A stretch of DNA of 64,000 nucleotides from Cellulophaga sp. BC115SP (GCF_009905545.1 NZ_JAAALB010000004.1:1-64000), one strand, 5' to 3'; counted from the stretch's first letter, positions 35,551-44,961 are shown. A program made the numbers and translations. The notes: generated from the sequence alone by a model not told the origin.

Positions 35551-35858
35551 AGTGATTGAGCGAGTGAGTGGTTGAGTGATTATTTTTAATCTACATTTTA
35601 CTAGTAGAGACGCAATGCTTTGCGTCTAAAGAGGTGTCATGTTGAAAAATAGCATGCAAACATGACTCATCTCGAATTTTTAGGATTGGGATTGTTTTCC
35701 AAGTCTTTATCAAAAAAGCGGTCGAAAAATATTTTTCGACCGCTTTTTTGATGCTACTATGCTAGATTTCCATCAGCTTAAGACGCAATCATTGCGTCTT
35801 AAGCTGATGGAATACAAATGTTAAAAATAATCACTCATGCACTCAATCACCAATCACT
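35551..35858. repeat. MITE-like composite element with terminal inverted repeats
   Basis: The left end (35551-35588) and right end (35822-35858) are inverted repeats whose inner 16 bases (TGAGTGATTATTTTTA) match exactly and whose outer 8 (AGTGATTG) also match. Inside are AGACGCAA-TGC-TTTGCGTCT (35608-35627), the second of two AACATGACTCATC direct repeats (the first flanks the element at 35529), a third copy of the GCGGTCGAAAA hairpin (35712-35749), and a 41-base palindrome. No coding frame. The structure resembles a non-autonomous mobile element; no transposase of matching ends is in the window. Confidence 0.75.
35770..35810. repeat. Perfect 41-base palindrome
   Basis: Two 20-base arms (CCATCAGCTTAAGACGCAAT and its exact complement) flank a single central C. 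The perfection suggests recent origin or selection. It lies where the other two copies of the repeat module have only the shorter AAGACGTAA segment. Confidence 0.9.
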
Positions 35859-35888
35859 AAATATATTTTTTCCCTGTAACTTCAACTG

Positions 35889-37082
35889 CTAGAAATTAAA
35901 TTGTGCTTGCAATCTCAATAGGTTACCGATTTGATGATTGTCGGGAAGATTAGCATCTTCGTAAGTTCTATTTGAAATGGTATAAGTAGCTGTAAATTCA
36001 AAATAGTTTTTCAGTTGCCATTCAGCACCTATTTCCAAATCTTTTACTAAGTAGCTACGAGCATCGATTTCATGTTTTTTACCACCATTATAGTACTGAT
36101 ACTTGATAAATGGCGTAACAAAATTATCATTGACCTTTTGTCGCCACATTACCTGCGCGTAGCCTCCATGTAGATTTCTTACTTCGGTCGTCATTGTTTC
36201 TGGATTAAATTCTGGTCCTTGTCCCACATTATATTCAGCTTGAAAACCCAAAGGTTGTGGGTACACTACCACCGTTGCGCCAACACGGCGATCTATAAAG
36301 TCTGAGACCGTAGCCTTATTTTTCGTGTTTTTTTCAATCACATATTTCCCAGTGTATGCCTGCAAACTTGTTTCTATAATTTGTCCGTTCTTCAACTGAA
36401 AAGGATAGGTAATTCTTGAAACTGCATGTGGCTCGTTATTGGCTTCGGTTCTGTTGGAGTTTTGTCCATTATAAAAACCCAAAGCAAATACCCCATAATC
36501 GCCACTACCTTTGAGACCTGAAGAAACCAAATAAGCAAAACGCTCACGGATTTTGGCTGGAGCCCAGTAGAAAAACACACCCAAATCACGTTCGTTAGAA
36601 ACAGGGCTATTGGTCGGGTCGGCACGGTCGAGCGAAAGGCGGTTTTGAGAAGATTGCATATTTTCGAAACCGTAAGGTACTTTGCTTTGTCCAAAGCGCA
36701 AGCGATATTCTTTTTTAGCATCAAGAGCCAAATCAAAATACGCATCACGGATTTGTAAGGCATGTTGAAAACTTCCACTGACATTAGAAGCAAAGTCAGG
36801 CTGGATATAGATATATAATCTTTCGGATACATCGCCCGAAATAATCACACGTCCACGGCGGATAAAGAAACCACCATTTTCTCCCCAAGATCTATCACAT
36901 TGCTCACATTTGAGCTTTTCGTTGGTTTCTAATAAACGATTGTAACGTACTTGTGCATAACCTCTAATCGAGATTTTTTCATACCATTTCTTTGGTGCTA
37001 CTGTTTTCTCTGTGCTCTGAGCTAAAGAGAAATATACAGGACATAAAATAATGAGGTAAACAAGGGCTTTTAACGTTTTCAT
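35889..37082 (-). CDS. OprO/OprP-like porin
   Basis: A 397-residue outer-membrane porin of the phosphate-selective O/P family. A signal peptide (ending FSLAQ) precedes the barrel, which begins ISIRGYAQVRYNR and has RRGRVIISGDVSERLYIYIQPDFA, a typical RLRFGQSKVPYGFENMQSSQ strand and a C-terminal QAQFNF with terminal Phe. Two cysteines (CEQC near 60) are unusual for this family. Ion selectivity cannot be judged from sequence. With the upstream Pit gene it may form a phosphate uptake route, but DUF2490 between them is of unknown role. Confidence 0.88.
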   Translation of the reverse strand: MKTLKALVYLIILCPVYFSLAQSTEKTVAPKKWYEKISIRGYAQVRYNRLLETNEKLKCEQCDRSWGENGGFFIRRGRVIISGDVSERLYIYIQPDFASNVSGSFQHALQIRDAYFDLALDAKKEYRLRFGQSKVPYGFENMQSSQNRLSLDRADPTNSPVSNERDLGVFFYWAPAKIRERFAYLVSSGLKGSGDYGVFALGFYNGQNSNRTEANNEPHAVSRITYPFQLKNGQIIETSLQAYTGKYVIEKNTKNKATVSDFIDRRVGATVVVYPQPLGFQAEYNVGQGPEFNPETMTTEVRNLHGGYAQVMWRQKVNDNFVTPFIKYQYYNGGKKHEIDARSYLVKDLEIGAEWQLKNYFEFTATYTISNRTYEDANLPDNHQIGNLLRLQAQFNF

Positions 37083-37286
37083 AAAACTTGAAGATTCTAC
37101 CGTAACGACATAGTAATCCCATAGAATTGAACGCCAGTTTTCAATAAAAACAGGGGTTAATTCGCAAAAATTACTGATTCGATATAAGATTACTCATCAT
37201 AAAGACAATAAGAAATCATACACGAAAATGGATTTCGATACAGGATGGAAGTTAATTTATTTGTCTGTGATTTGTGGTTCTTTACT

Positions 37287-37320
37287 GTTAATTGTCAGAT
37301 AGGCCTATCCGACAATTAAC
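37287..37320. repeat. Near-perfect 34-base palindrome
   Basis: GTTAATTGTCAGATAGG and CCTATCCGACAATTAAC are complementary at 16 of 17 positions with no loop. It lies 16 bases past the DUF2490 stop and 205 bases upstream of the porin start on the minus strand. No T run follows, so it could be an operator for the porin gene or part of a terminator. Confidence 0.6.
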
Positions 37321-37335
37321 AGCTATTTATATTAA

Positions 37336-38175
37336 TTACTTGTTATTCTTACTAAATAATTGCTCAAAATTGCTAATGGCTAAATTGAGTTGAAGGATAT
37401 TATTAATCTCAACATTGTCTTTATTAGCATTGTTGAAACGGAAAATGGTTTGTTGCATATAACCTGCTTCAACTGCCACAAACTTATTGAATTTGTATCC
37501 AAGTCCAACTAATAAACGGTTCTGGTCCAGTAGATTAATGTTTGAAACTTTCTCGCCCATATTCACAAACAATTCATCATAAGCTTGTGCATAAAGGGTA
37601 TTATCATCCATTTTGGCGTGGTTGATAGGAAGTGTCATTTTTACTTGATAACGGAAACGTTCTCTGAAGGTCGCATTTGAGAAGTCACCACCATACAAAA
37701 AGCTTTTGTCATCGATACTTTGATTTTGTCCTAGCCAACGAAATTCATAGCGAAAACGGTTGTCGATACGTAAACGACCGATATTTTGAGTCAAGATAAC
37801 CTGTGGTGATATACGATATTCTGAAAAAAAAGCGGAAGGAGCGCCATTGCTGAAGCGATTGGAACCTATCCAACCAAATGGCATCAATGAAAATCTTACG
37901 TTAGGATTAAGCTGAAAATGTACCCATGGACGAAAAACGTGCTGATTAAGATTATGGTAAGGGTTACCAGTTGTAGTACTTTCATTGTAATCCCCTTGCA
38001 TATCTTGGCGACGTTGCTGGTTTTCTAGTTGCCATGAGAATTTTCCTGCAATTTTTCCCGAAATATTTAAGTCCGTCCAACCATTTGAGATATGATAATA
38101 GTTTCGTGGACTTTGGGAAAAAGACAAAGCAGTAGCCAATAACGGCAGCATTGCCGTCATGATAAACTTTTTCAT
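37336..38175 (-). CDS. DUF2490 family outer-membrane protein
   Basis: A 279-residue product with signal peptide (MKKFIMTAMLPLLATALSFS) and a predominantly beta pattern: WTDLNISGKIAGKFSWQLENQ at the start, RPWVHFQLNPNVRFSLMPFG, then terminal strands LVGLGYKFNKFVAVEAGYMQQ. This fits DUF2490, a barrel-like family of unknown role. It lies between Pit and the porin on the same strand. A terminator precedes it, so it may have its own promoter. ATG 38175 is chosen at the signal peptide; 14 upstream in-frame codons are ignored. Confidence 0.87.
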   Translation of the reverse strand: MKKFIMTAMLPLLATALSFSQSPRNYYHISNGWTDLNISGKIAGKFSWQLENQQRRQDMQGDYNESTTTGNPYHNLNQHVFRPWVHFQLNPNVRFSLMPFGWIGSNRFSNGAPSAFFSEYRISPQVILTQNIGRLRIDNRFRYEFRWLGQNQSIDDKSFLYGGDFSNATFRERFRYQVKMTLPINHAKMDDNTLYAQAYDELFVNMGEKVSNINLLDQNRLLVGLGYKFNKFVAVEAGYMQQTIFRFNNANKDNVEINNILQLNLAISNFEQLFSKNNK

Positions 38176-38229
38176 AAATTTGGATTTTCTATATTGGTAG
38201 TATATGTTGAAATTCAATCTTGTACTAAA

Positions 38230-38267
38230 AGAGTCTCATGGTTTTCAACGACCATGAGACTCTTTTT
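38230..38267. terminator. Terminator after the Pit transporter gene
   Basis: AGAGTCTCATGGT and ACCATGAGACTCT form a perfect 13-bp stem with an 8-base loop, with TTTTT on the plus side and TTTT on the minus side. It lies 16 bases past the Pit stop. Confidence 0.85.
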
Positions 38268-38278
38268 ATAATGAAGGA

Positions 38279-39730
38279 TTAACCAATAATCCAACGGAAG
38301 AACACAAACAATGTAGCTGATAAAAGAATCGTAACTGGAAGTGTTAAGACCCATGCCATTACGATGTTTTTGACTGTACCACCTTGTAAGTTTTTGATAC
38401 CTTTTGAAGCCACCATCGAACCAGCGATACCCGACGAAAGAACGTGAGTGGTAGATACTGGCCATTTGTAAGCCGTAGCCAAACCGATTGTGATAGAAGC
38501 AACCAACTCAGCCGAAGCACCTTGAGCGTAAGAAAGGTGTTGCTTACCGATTTTCTCACCGATTGTTACTACAATTCTTTTCCAACCAATCATAGTACCT
38601 AAACCTAATGATAAAGCAATCATCCACATTACCCAAGCTGGAGCAAAGTCTGTTAATGACGAAAGACCTTTGTTTGAGTTACCGAATGAGAAGAAAGGAG
38701 CTTTATCACCAGCAGTAGCTTTTTTCAGTTCTTTTTTGTCGTCAGCACTTAAGCTTACTGCATCGCTTTCAGACAATTTTTTTGTATGCTTATTAATAGC
38801 TAAAACGTCTTTACGAATCTCTAATTTTTTCTCAGTAGACAAATGGTTAATTAATGATTTGTCTGTCAAAATTGTATTCAAAGCCGCAGTAGCTTTCATT
38901 ACTTTCGTATAACTTTCTTTTTCAGTAGAAGAAAGTTTATTTGTATCGATTTTAGCGATGATAGTCTGAACTTTTACTACAGCACCTTGCAATTTGAATG
39001 GGTCAACATCGGTGTTGATTGCAAAATAGCTTGGTAAGAAAGCAATCAAAATCATCATTACAAGACCGATACCTTTTTGACCGTCGTTACGTCCGTGGAA
39101 GAAACTTACCAATGTACAAGTCAAAAACAAAATACCACGAATCCACATTGGAGGAGGAGTATCTTTTTTCGGCTCTTTAAAGATTTCTTTGTTAGCAACT
39201 GATTTTTTCAAAATGTACATAAATACAATTGCCACAGCAAAACCAAACAATGGAGATAACAAAAGTGCCTGACCAATTTCGGTAGCTTTATCCCAGTTTA
39301 CGGTTGATAAACCAGCTTTATTTTCAGGTAAAAGAGCGTATCCAACACCAATACCAATGATTGAACCAATCAATGTGTGAGAAGAAGACGCAGGAATACC
39401 GAAGTACCATGTTCCTAAGTTCCAGATAATAGCGGCACCTAACATGGCTAGGGCCGTGGCCATGGAGTGATAGACGTTGGGGTCTATAAGTAGCTCCGTG
39501 GGTAATAATCCAATGATTGACATCGTTACACCAACACCACCAGTCAACAAACCAATAAAGTTCATAAAACCAGACCAAACAACGGCTTGAGTTGGCTTCA
39601 ATGAGTTTGTGTAAATAACAGTCGCAACGGCGTTAGCTGTATCGTGGAAACCATTAACGAATTCAAAAGCACAGGCTAAGAATAAGCAAAGGAAAAGAAG
39701 AATGAACAAGGACGTATCTAATCCGAACAT
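38279..39730 (-). CDS. Inorganic phosphate transporter, Pit family
   Basis: A 483-residue inner-membrane transporter for phosphate (as metal-phosphate) with protons. It shows the paired Pit signatures: GFHDTANAVATVIYTNSL near residue 27 in the first half and YKWPVSTTHVLSSGIAG near 421 in the second, plus SSSHTLIGSIIGIGVGYAL near 115 and FHGRNDGQKGIG near 211. Between residues about 238 and 360 there is a long hydrophilic, lysine- and serine-rich, helical insertion, larger than in E. coli PitA. A promoter-like element lies 120 bases upstream. Downstream genes encode a DUF2490 protein and a porin. Confidence 0.93.
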   Translation of the reverse strand: MFGLDTSLFILLFLCLFLACAFEFVNGFHDTANAVATVIYTNSLKPTQAVVWSGFMNFIGLLTGGVGVTMSIIGLLPTELLIDPNVYHSMATALAMLGAAIIWNLGTWYFGIPASSSHTLIGSIIGIGVGYALLPENKAGLSTVNWDKATEIGQALLLSPLFGFAVAIVFMYILKKSVANKEIFKEPKKDTPPPMWIRGILFLTCTLVSFFHGRNDGQKGIGLVMMILIAFLPSYFAINTDVDPFKLQGAVVKVQTIIAKIDTNKLSSTEKESYTKVMKATAALNTILTDKSLINHLSTEKKLEIRKDVLAINKHTKKLSESDAVSLSADDKKELKKATAGDKAPFFSFGNSNKGLSSLTDFAPAWVMWMIALSLGLGTMIGWKRIVVTIGEKIGKQHLSYAQGASAELVASITIGLATAYKWPVSTTHVLSSGIAGSMVASKGIKNLQGGTVKNIVMAWVLTLPVTILLSATLFVFFRWIIG

Positions 39731-39856
39731 AGTTTTTGTGAATTAATTATATGATATAAGAACGTACGCGTAAAAAGTAATTAGTGAATCAGGTATTTTG
39801 TCGTTTTTCTTATATCTCAAGTATTATTAAGACTTTTCATATTGGTAATTATCGCA

Positions 39857-39885
39857 CAAAAGTAAAAATACTTATTTACGTCAAT
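39857..39885 (-). promoter_or_regulatory. Candidate promoter for the Pit gene
   Basis: On the minus strand ATTG, 17 bases, then TACTTTTG (complement of CAAAAGTA at 39857-39864) fits the Bacteroidota -33/-7 pattern, with ATTG in place of TTTG. It would give a 5' leader of about 120 bases. Confidence 0.4.
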
Positions 39886-40020
39886 GTTAAGGAATTGTTA
39901 AATTTGGTAACATTGGGATAATTGCTTGATATTTAAGAATTTGTTATAATTTTTCCGAGTTTGGATATTACTTTGCTGATAAATATAAACTAAATACCTG
40001 TATCACCACCACGAACCTAC

Positions 40021-42447
40021 ATGAACAAACCCATAGGATTGCTATGTCTTCTTTTGTCTGCATTACTGTTGTTTGACACCTCAGTAATGGGGCAAAATAC
40101 TTCAAAAATTACCATCAGTGGCTATATCAAAGAAGCTGGAAGCGCCGAGTTGCTCCCAGGGGTGCATGTTATGCTAAAGGGTACCCGTATTGGGACTCAA
40201 AGTAATAATTATGGTTTTTACTCCTTGAGTTTTCAGGCTCAAGACAGCATTGAGGTAGTTTATAGTTTTGTAGGCTATCAGGTTTTTTCTCAAAAAGTAC
40301 ACGCAAAATCAAAATCAGTTACCATCAATGTTGATTTAAAACCTAGTAATCAAGATTTGGAGGAGGTAAAAGTTGTAGCCAATAGTATTGAGCAACAAAA
40401 GCTTTCGGAGCAGGTACAGATGTCGCAGATTTCTATTCCGATTCAGCAAATCAAAGAAATCCCTGCCTTTATGGGTGAAAAAGATGTGCTAAAAGTCCTT
40501 CAACTAATGCCTGGTGTGCAAAAAGGATCAGAAGGCAATGCGGGTATCTATGTGCGTGGTGGTGGACCTGACCAAAACCTTTTGATTCTGGATGATGCTC
40601 CTGTATATAATGCTTATCACTTATTTGGATTTTTCTCGGTATTTAATGGCGACGCCCTCAAAAGTGTTGAACTAACCAAAGGTGGATTTCCAGCCCGTTT
40701 TGGTGGGCGGTTGTCGTCAGTGATTGAAATGCAAATGAAGGAAGGAAGCAAACAAGATTATCATGTAGAAGGAGGGATTGGCTTAATTGGTGCAAGAGTA
40801 GTGGCCGAAGGTCCTATTGATAAGCAAAAACGTTCTTCATTTTTAGTTTCTGCCAGACGTACTTATCTGGACATTTTGACTCAGCCGCTTATTCCTAAAG
40901 AACAAAAAGGAAGTCGCTATTATTTTTATGATTTCAATGCCAAATTGAATTATGATTTTGGACAAAAAAATCGACTATTTCTAAGTGGATATTTTGGACA
41001 AGACCGACTTTATGTGAGAGATATGCAATTGCAATCTAAATTAGAATCGTCTATAGAATGGGGCAACCAAACCGCCACTATGCGTTGGAATCACCTCTAT
41101 AGCGATAATCTATTCAGTAATCTCTCTTTGATTTATAGTAAATATGACTTTATGACATCAAGTTTACAGTCAAATCTCGATGCGATAGGTATCAATAATT
41201 TCAGTCTGTATTATTCTTCTGGTATCAGAGACCTTGGTGCTAAGTTTGATATTGACTTTTTGCCTAATCCTATTCATACTCTCAAAGCAGGGGCGCTAGC
41301 TACCATGCACCGTTTTACACCATCAGCCATTGAGTTACAAGATGATGTGGCTTCTCGCTACAAAGATGCCGTCGAAAATATCGATGCGCTTGAGTTGGGT
41401 GTTTATGTGGAAGATAACTACAAGCCTCTCCCCAATCTACGATTTAATGTAGGCTTACGCTATTCGAGTTTTAGTACTTCCGAAAAAGAATATCATAACT
41501 GGGAGCCTCGTGGGGCTATGGCATGGACATTGCCTAAAGACTGGGCACTGAAAGCATCCTATGCCGTAATGAATCAATATATTCATTTGGTGTCAAACTC
41601 TGGTGCAAGTTTACCTACAGATTTATGGGTGCCATCTACCAATTTGATAAAACCACAGCGCTCGCAACAGGTAGCCTTGGGTTTTGCCAAAGATTTCCCC
41701 GAGCGACAGTTTAGTATCACGTTAGAAGGTTTCTATAAAACCATGAATCAAATCGTGGCGTTGAAAGAAGGTAGCTCTTTTATTCTGAATGGAAGTATTC
41801 AACGCTTTACTCAAACCAAAACACAGGAATCTCCATGGGAAAGTAATATGACCGCAGGCAAAGGGCGTTCTTATGGGGCAGAGTTTTTATTACAGAAAAA
41901 AACAGGTAAGTTTTCAGGCTGGATAGGCTATACCTTATCTTGGATTTTTCATCAGTTTGATGAGTTAAACTTCGGGAAAGAATTTTATCCCAAATACGAC
42001 CGTCGCCATGATTTGTCATTGGTGGGTATTTACCACTTAAAACCAAATGTTACCTTGTCGGCCACTTGGGTATATGGAACAGGCAATGTGTTTACGATTC
42101 CGATCTCTACTTATGAAGTTTATAGTCATATCCCAGGCTTGAATCAAACTGGCGTAAATCAATATTATAACAGTGCCCGTGAAATACCTGATTATCGCGA
42201 AAGAAATAATTTTCGTGCACCACCTTATCATCGCTTAGATGTGGGGGTACAGTTTCATAAAAAAATGAAAAAAGGACATACCCGTACTTGGGAGTTTGGC
42301 GTATATAATCTTTACAATCGCAAGAATGCCTATTTCTATTCTTTCAAAAGCACCTATAATACTACAACTGACCAGACGACTAAATCTTTGGCGCAGTATG
42401 CTTTGTTTGGTATTATCCCTTCTGCTACATATAGTTTCAAATTTTAA
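40021..42447 (+). CDS. TonB-dependent receptor with carboxypeptidase-like N-terminal domain
   Basis: An 808-residue outer-membrane receptor. A signal peptide (about 1-24) precedes a carboxypeptidase-D regulatory-like domain (about 30-112, ISGYIKEAGSAELLPGVHVM). The plug follows (about 125-235), with KDVLKVLQLMPGVQKGSEG, GIYVRGGGPDQNLLILDDAP and GGFPARFGGRLSSVIEM. The rest is a beta barrel ending ATYSFKF. The substrate cannot be told. The DUF4249 lipoprotein gene starts 11 bases after its stop, the usual pairing in Bacteroidota, where the second protein probably assists binding at the surface. Confidence 0.95.
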   Translation: MNKPIGLLCLLLSALLLFDTSVMGQNTSKITISGYIKEAGSAELLPGVHVMLKGTRIGTQSNNYGFYSLSFQAQDSIEVVYSFVGYQVFSQKVHAKSKSVTINVDLKPSNQDLEEVKVVANSIEQQKLSEQVQMSQISIPIQQIKEIPAFMGEKDVLKVLQLMPGVQKGSEGNAGIYVRGGGPDQNLLILDDAPVYNAYHLFGFFSVFNGDALKSVELTKGGFPARFGGRLSSVIEMQMKEGSKQDYHVEGGIGLIGARVVAEGPIDKQKRSSFLVSARRTYLDILTQPLIPKEQKGSRYYFYDFNAKLNYDFGQKNRLFLSGYFGQDRLYVRDMQLQSKLESSIEWGNQTATMRWNHLYSDNLFSNLSLIYSKYDFMTSSLQSNLDAIGINNFSLYYSSGIRDLGAKFDIDFLPNPIHTLKAGALATMHRFTPSAIELQDDVASRYKDAVENIDALELGVYVEDNYKPLPNLRFNVGLRYSSFSTSEKEYHNWEPRGAMAWTLPKDWALKASYAVMNQYIHLVSNSGASLPTDLWVPSTNLIKPQRSQQVALGFAKDFPERQFSITLEGFYKTMNQIVALKEGSSFILNGSIQRFTQTKTQESPWESNMTAGKGRSYGAEFLLQKKTGKFSGWIGYTLSWIFHQFDELNFGKEFYPKYDRRHDLSLVGIYHLKPNVTLSATWVYGTGNVFTIPISTYEVYSHIPGLNQTGVNQYYNSAREIPDYRERNNFRAPPYHRLDVGVQFHKKMKKGHTRTWEFGVYNLYNRKNAYFYSFKSTYNTTTDQTTKSLAQYALFGIIPSATYSFKF

Positions 42448-42458
42448 TCTAACAGACC

Positions 42459-43412
42459 ATGAAATTCTTTCAATTTTGGCAAAAAATAGTTGTGGCAATA
42501 GTGGCTCTGTTATCACTTAGTTCTTGTGAAACTTTGGTCAATGATATAGCCCTTCCTTTTGAAGAAAAACTGGTGCTACAAAGCTTTATTTGTCCCCAAG
42601 ATACGATGATTGAAATCTCTTTGACCACCAACCAACCTGTGATTGGTGTTATCAACGAAGGTGAAGACCGTTATCCTGTATTAAAGGATGCTGTGATTAC
42701 GCTTTCGGATGGAACAAGAACCGTGACAGCTAAATATCAACAAATTACCTATCTCGATTACATCGAAGTAGACAGTACGGGACATTATAAAGAAAACTTT
42801 TTAACGAAAGATAGATACGTTATCTCAACCAAAGATATTCCAATAGTAGGAGGTACAACGTACACCATGATAGCTAAAGCCAAAGGGAAAGAAGTAAAAG
42901 CCCAATGCACTGTACCTACCCAACGGGTACAACGAACGGCTATTAATCCATCATTGACAACAGGTTATGACCGAAATAATAAGGCTTATCCCGCTCTTAT
43001 TGTACGTGTATTAGACTTTGCCAGTACTGTTAATTACTATGCTGTGGGTGCATTTTATTATGAAAATATGAGGGTATTAGATGCTCAAAATCGCTTTGTG
43101 GTAGTTCGCCGTTTTGTCAATAGTCGTCAAGAATATATGACCGACGCTGGACAAGACGGAATGACCTTGGCTACGCAGCCTATGTTGCTCAATGCTACCA
43201 ACGATTTGAATGTAGTTAGTCGAAATGCTGAAATTTATGTAGCAGTAACAGATTATCCTTATTATCTGTTTAATATCTCTGTCGATAAAGTACGTCGTAG
43301 CGGACGAAATCCATTTTCAGAACCTGTACTTACTTATACTAATGTGGAGAATGGCTTAGGTGTTTTTGCTTCTTATCAACAAATCAGAACGGCTGTAACG
43401 GTAATTAAATAA
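42459..43412 (+). CDS. DUF4249 family lipoprotein
   Basis: A 317-residue protein with a lipoprotein signal (lipobox region LSLSSCETLVND). The DUF4249 pattern is visible: KLVLQSFICPQDTMIEISLT, DAVITLSDGTRTV, YVISTKDIPIVGGTTYTMIAKAKG near residue 110, KAQCTVP, and a C-terminal ENGLGVFASYQQ. DUF4249 proteins are nearly always encoded just after a TonB-dependent receptor, as here, with an 11-base gap, so they form one operon. The likely role is an accessory surface lipoprotein for that receptor; its ligand is unknown. Confidence 0.93.
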   Translation: MKFFQFWQKIVVAIVALLSLSSCETLVNDIALPFEEKLVLQSFICPQDTMIEISLTTNQPVIGVINEGEDRYPVLKDAVITLSDGTRTVTAKYQQITYLDYIEVDSTGHYKENFLTKDRYVISTKDIPIVGGTTYTMIAKAKGKEVKAQCTVPTQRVQRTAINPSLTTGYDRNNKAYPALIVRVLDFASTVNYYAVGAFYYENMRVLDAQNRFVVVRRFVNSRQEYMTDAGQDGMTLATQPMLLNATNDLNVVSRNAEIYVAVTDYPYYLFNISVDKVRRSGRNPFSEPVLTYTNVENGLGVFASYQQIRTAVTVIK

Positions 43413-43630
43413 TGATATGAATAGTGAATGATTAATTGTAATGTAGTAGTGAGGCATAGAACTCAAATAGCATATTTTACCAAAAGAAATTTTAAAAAAC
43501 ACTACATCTTCTGTGTACAAATCCCTCATTCATCCATTCACTCAATGACTAATTCCTTACCTTTGTGGCACTAAAACTTACGAACAGAGGTTTTTTCAAT
43601 AAACGCTAGTAAAAACGCTAGCTTGAAAGT

Positions 43631-44599
43631 ATGCTAAGAAGACCAAGAAGAAATCGTCAGTCTTCGGCTATCCGTGCAATGGTCGAAGAAACAACAGTCT
43701 CAGTCAATGATTTGATTTATCCTATGTTTGTCATGGAGGGTCAAAATCTGACAACCGAAGTAAAATCAATGCCAGGTATTTTCCGCTACTCACCAGACAA
43801 ATTGCTTGATGAATTAGCGGTAATACAAGATTTAGGTATCCGTTCTATTGCCTTGTTCCCTCAAATTCCTGAAGCGAAAAAAGATAAATATGCTACCGAA
43901 AGCCATCGCCAAGGTAATATTTATCTCGAATCGATTAATGCCATCAAAAATGCTTTTCCAGAAATCTGTATCATGTCAGACGTAGCCATGGATCCATACA
44001 GTGCGGATGGACACGATGGTATTGTCGAAAACGGACAGATTCTCAACGATGAGTCATTGGAAGTGTTGGCTAAAATGGCCGTAGCGCAAGCTGAAGCAGG
44101 TGCAGATATTGTTGGACCATCGGACATGATGGATGGGCGTATAGGATACATTCGTGAAGCATTGGACGACAAAGGTTTTATTAATGTAGGAATCATGGCT
44201 TATTCGGCCAAATACGCTTCTGCTTTTTATGGACCGTTCCGTGATGCCTTGGATTCAGCTCCTAAGTTTGGAGATAAGAAAACTTACCAAATGAACCCTG
44301 CCAACATACGTGAGGCGTTAGTCGAAGCTGAGCTAGACTACTTGGAAGGAGCAGATTATTTGATGGTAAAACCTGGCTTGGCATATCTTGACGTTATCAA
44401 AACCTTGAACGATAATTTCAATATCCCAATTGCAGCCTATAACGTATCAGGCGAATATGCGATGGTAAAAGCCGCTGCTCAGAATGGTTGGTTGGACGGT
44501 ACTCGTACGATGGTTGAGTGTTTGACTTCGTTGAAACGTGCAGGTTCAAAAGTAATTTTGACCTATTTTGCTAAAGAATACGCAGAGTTAGTGAAATAA
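43631..44599 (+). CDS. hemB: Porphobilinogen synthase (delta-aminolevulinic acid dehydratase)
   Basis: A 322-residue cytoplasmic enzyme that condenses two 5-aminolevulinates to porphobilinogen in heme synthesis. It has LRRPRRNRQSSAIRAMVEET, the FPQIPEAKKD and DVAMDPYSADGHDGIV segments, GADIVGPSDMMDGRIGYIRE, the Schiff-base lysines in MAYSAKYASAFYGPFRDA and LMVKPGLAYLDVI, and AAYNVSGEYAMVKAAA. The zinc-binding cysteine triad is replaced (DVAMDPYSADGHDG), so this is a magnesium/potassium-type enzyme. Length is usual. It is transcribed alone. Confidence 0.97.
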   Translation: MLRRPRRNRQSSAIRAMVEETTVSVNDLIYPMFVMEGQNLTTEVKSMPGIFRYSPDKLLDELAVIQDLGIRSIALFPQIPEAKKDKYATESHRQGNIYLESINAIKNAFPEICIMSDVAMDPYSADGHDGIVENGQILNDESLEVLAKMAVAQAEAGADIVGPSDMMDGRIGYIREALDDKGFINVGIMAYSAKYASAFYGPFRDALDSAPKFGDKKTYQMNPANIREALVEAELDYLEGADYLMVKPGLAYLDVIKTLNDNFNIPIAAYNVSGEYAMVKAAAQNGWLDGTRTMVECLTSLKRAGSKVILTYFAKEYAELVK

Positions 44600-44961
44600 T
44601 AGTGGGCATTAGGCATTAAGCTCTATGCGGTAGGCTAAATATTTTAATATCTTTCTTAATAAACCATAAACATATTTTTCCGAGCGCTTATAGCTTAATG
44701 CAAAAAGCCTAATAAGGCAATATTATTTTACCTTATTACCAACTACAAAGCCTCTCACCAGAGGTAGGAGGCTTTAGTCATTAACCTTTTCTATTATTTG
44801 ATATTTTTAAGTTTTTGTTACTTCTCAGATGCAAGCATAAGCTTTTCTAAGAGATTGTTTTTTAACAGAAGAAAATTGCAAAGCGTACCTTGCTTATAAA
44901 TTTATATAGTATTAAATGCCTACACATAATCAAAATACCTTGTACCCTCTAGCTTACCGAA
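44600..44961. other. Intergenic region with inverted TTAGGC-type repeat
   Basis: The 360-base gap between convergent hemB and the GNAT gene contains GCATTAAGCTCTATGCGGTA (44614-44633) facing CTTATAGCTTAATGC at 44687-44701, an imperfect inverted repeat with words shared with the repeats at 29467 and 56925. A separate hairpin follows at 44747. The rest, up to 44961, is AT-rich with no gene. Confidence 0.55.
44747..44775 (+). terminator. Probable terminator downstream of hemB
   Basis: AAAGCCTC and GAGGCTTT form a perfect 8-bp stem with a 13-base loop that can pair further (CTC/GAG). The following T-rich stretch is weak, so confidence is moderate. Confidence 0.5.
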
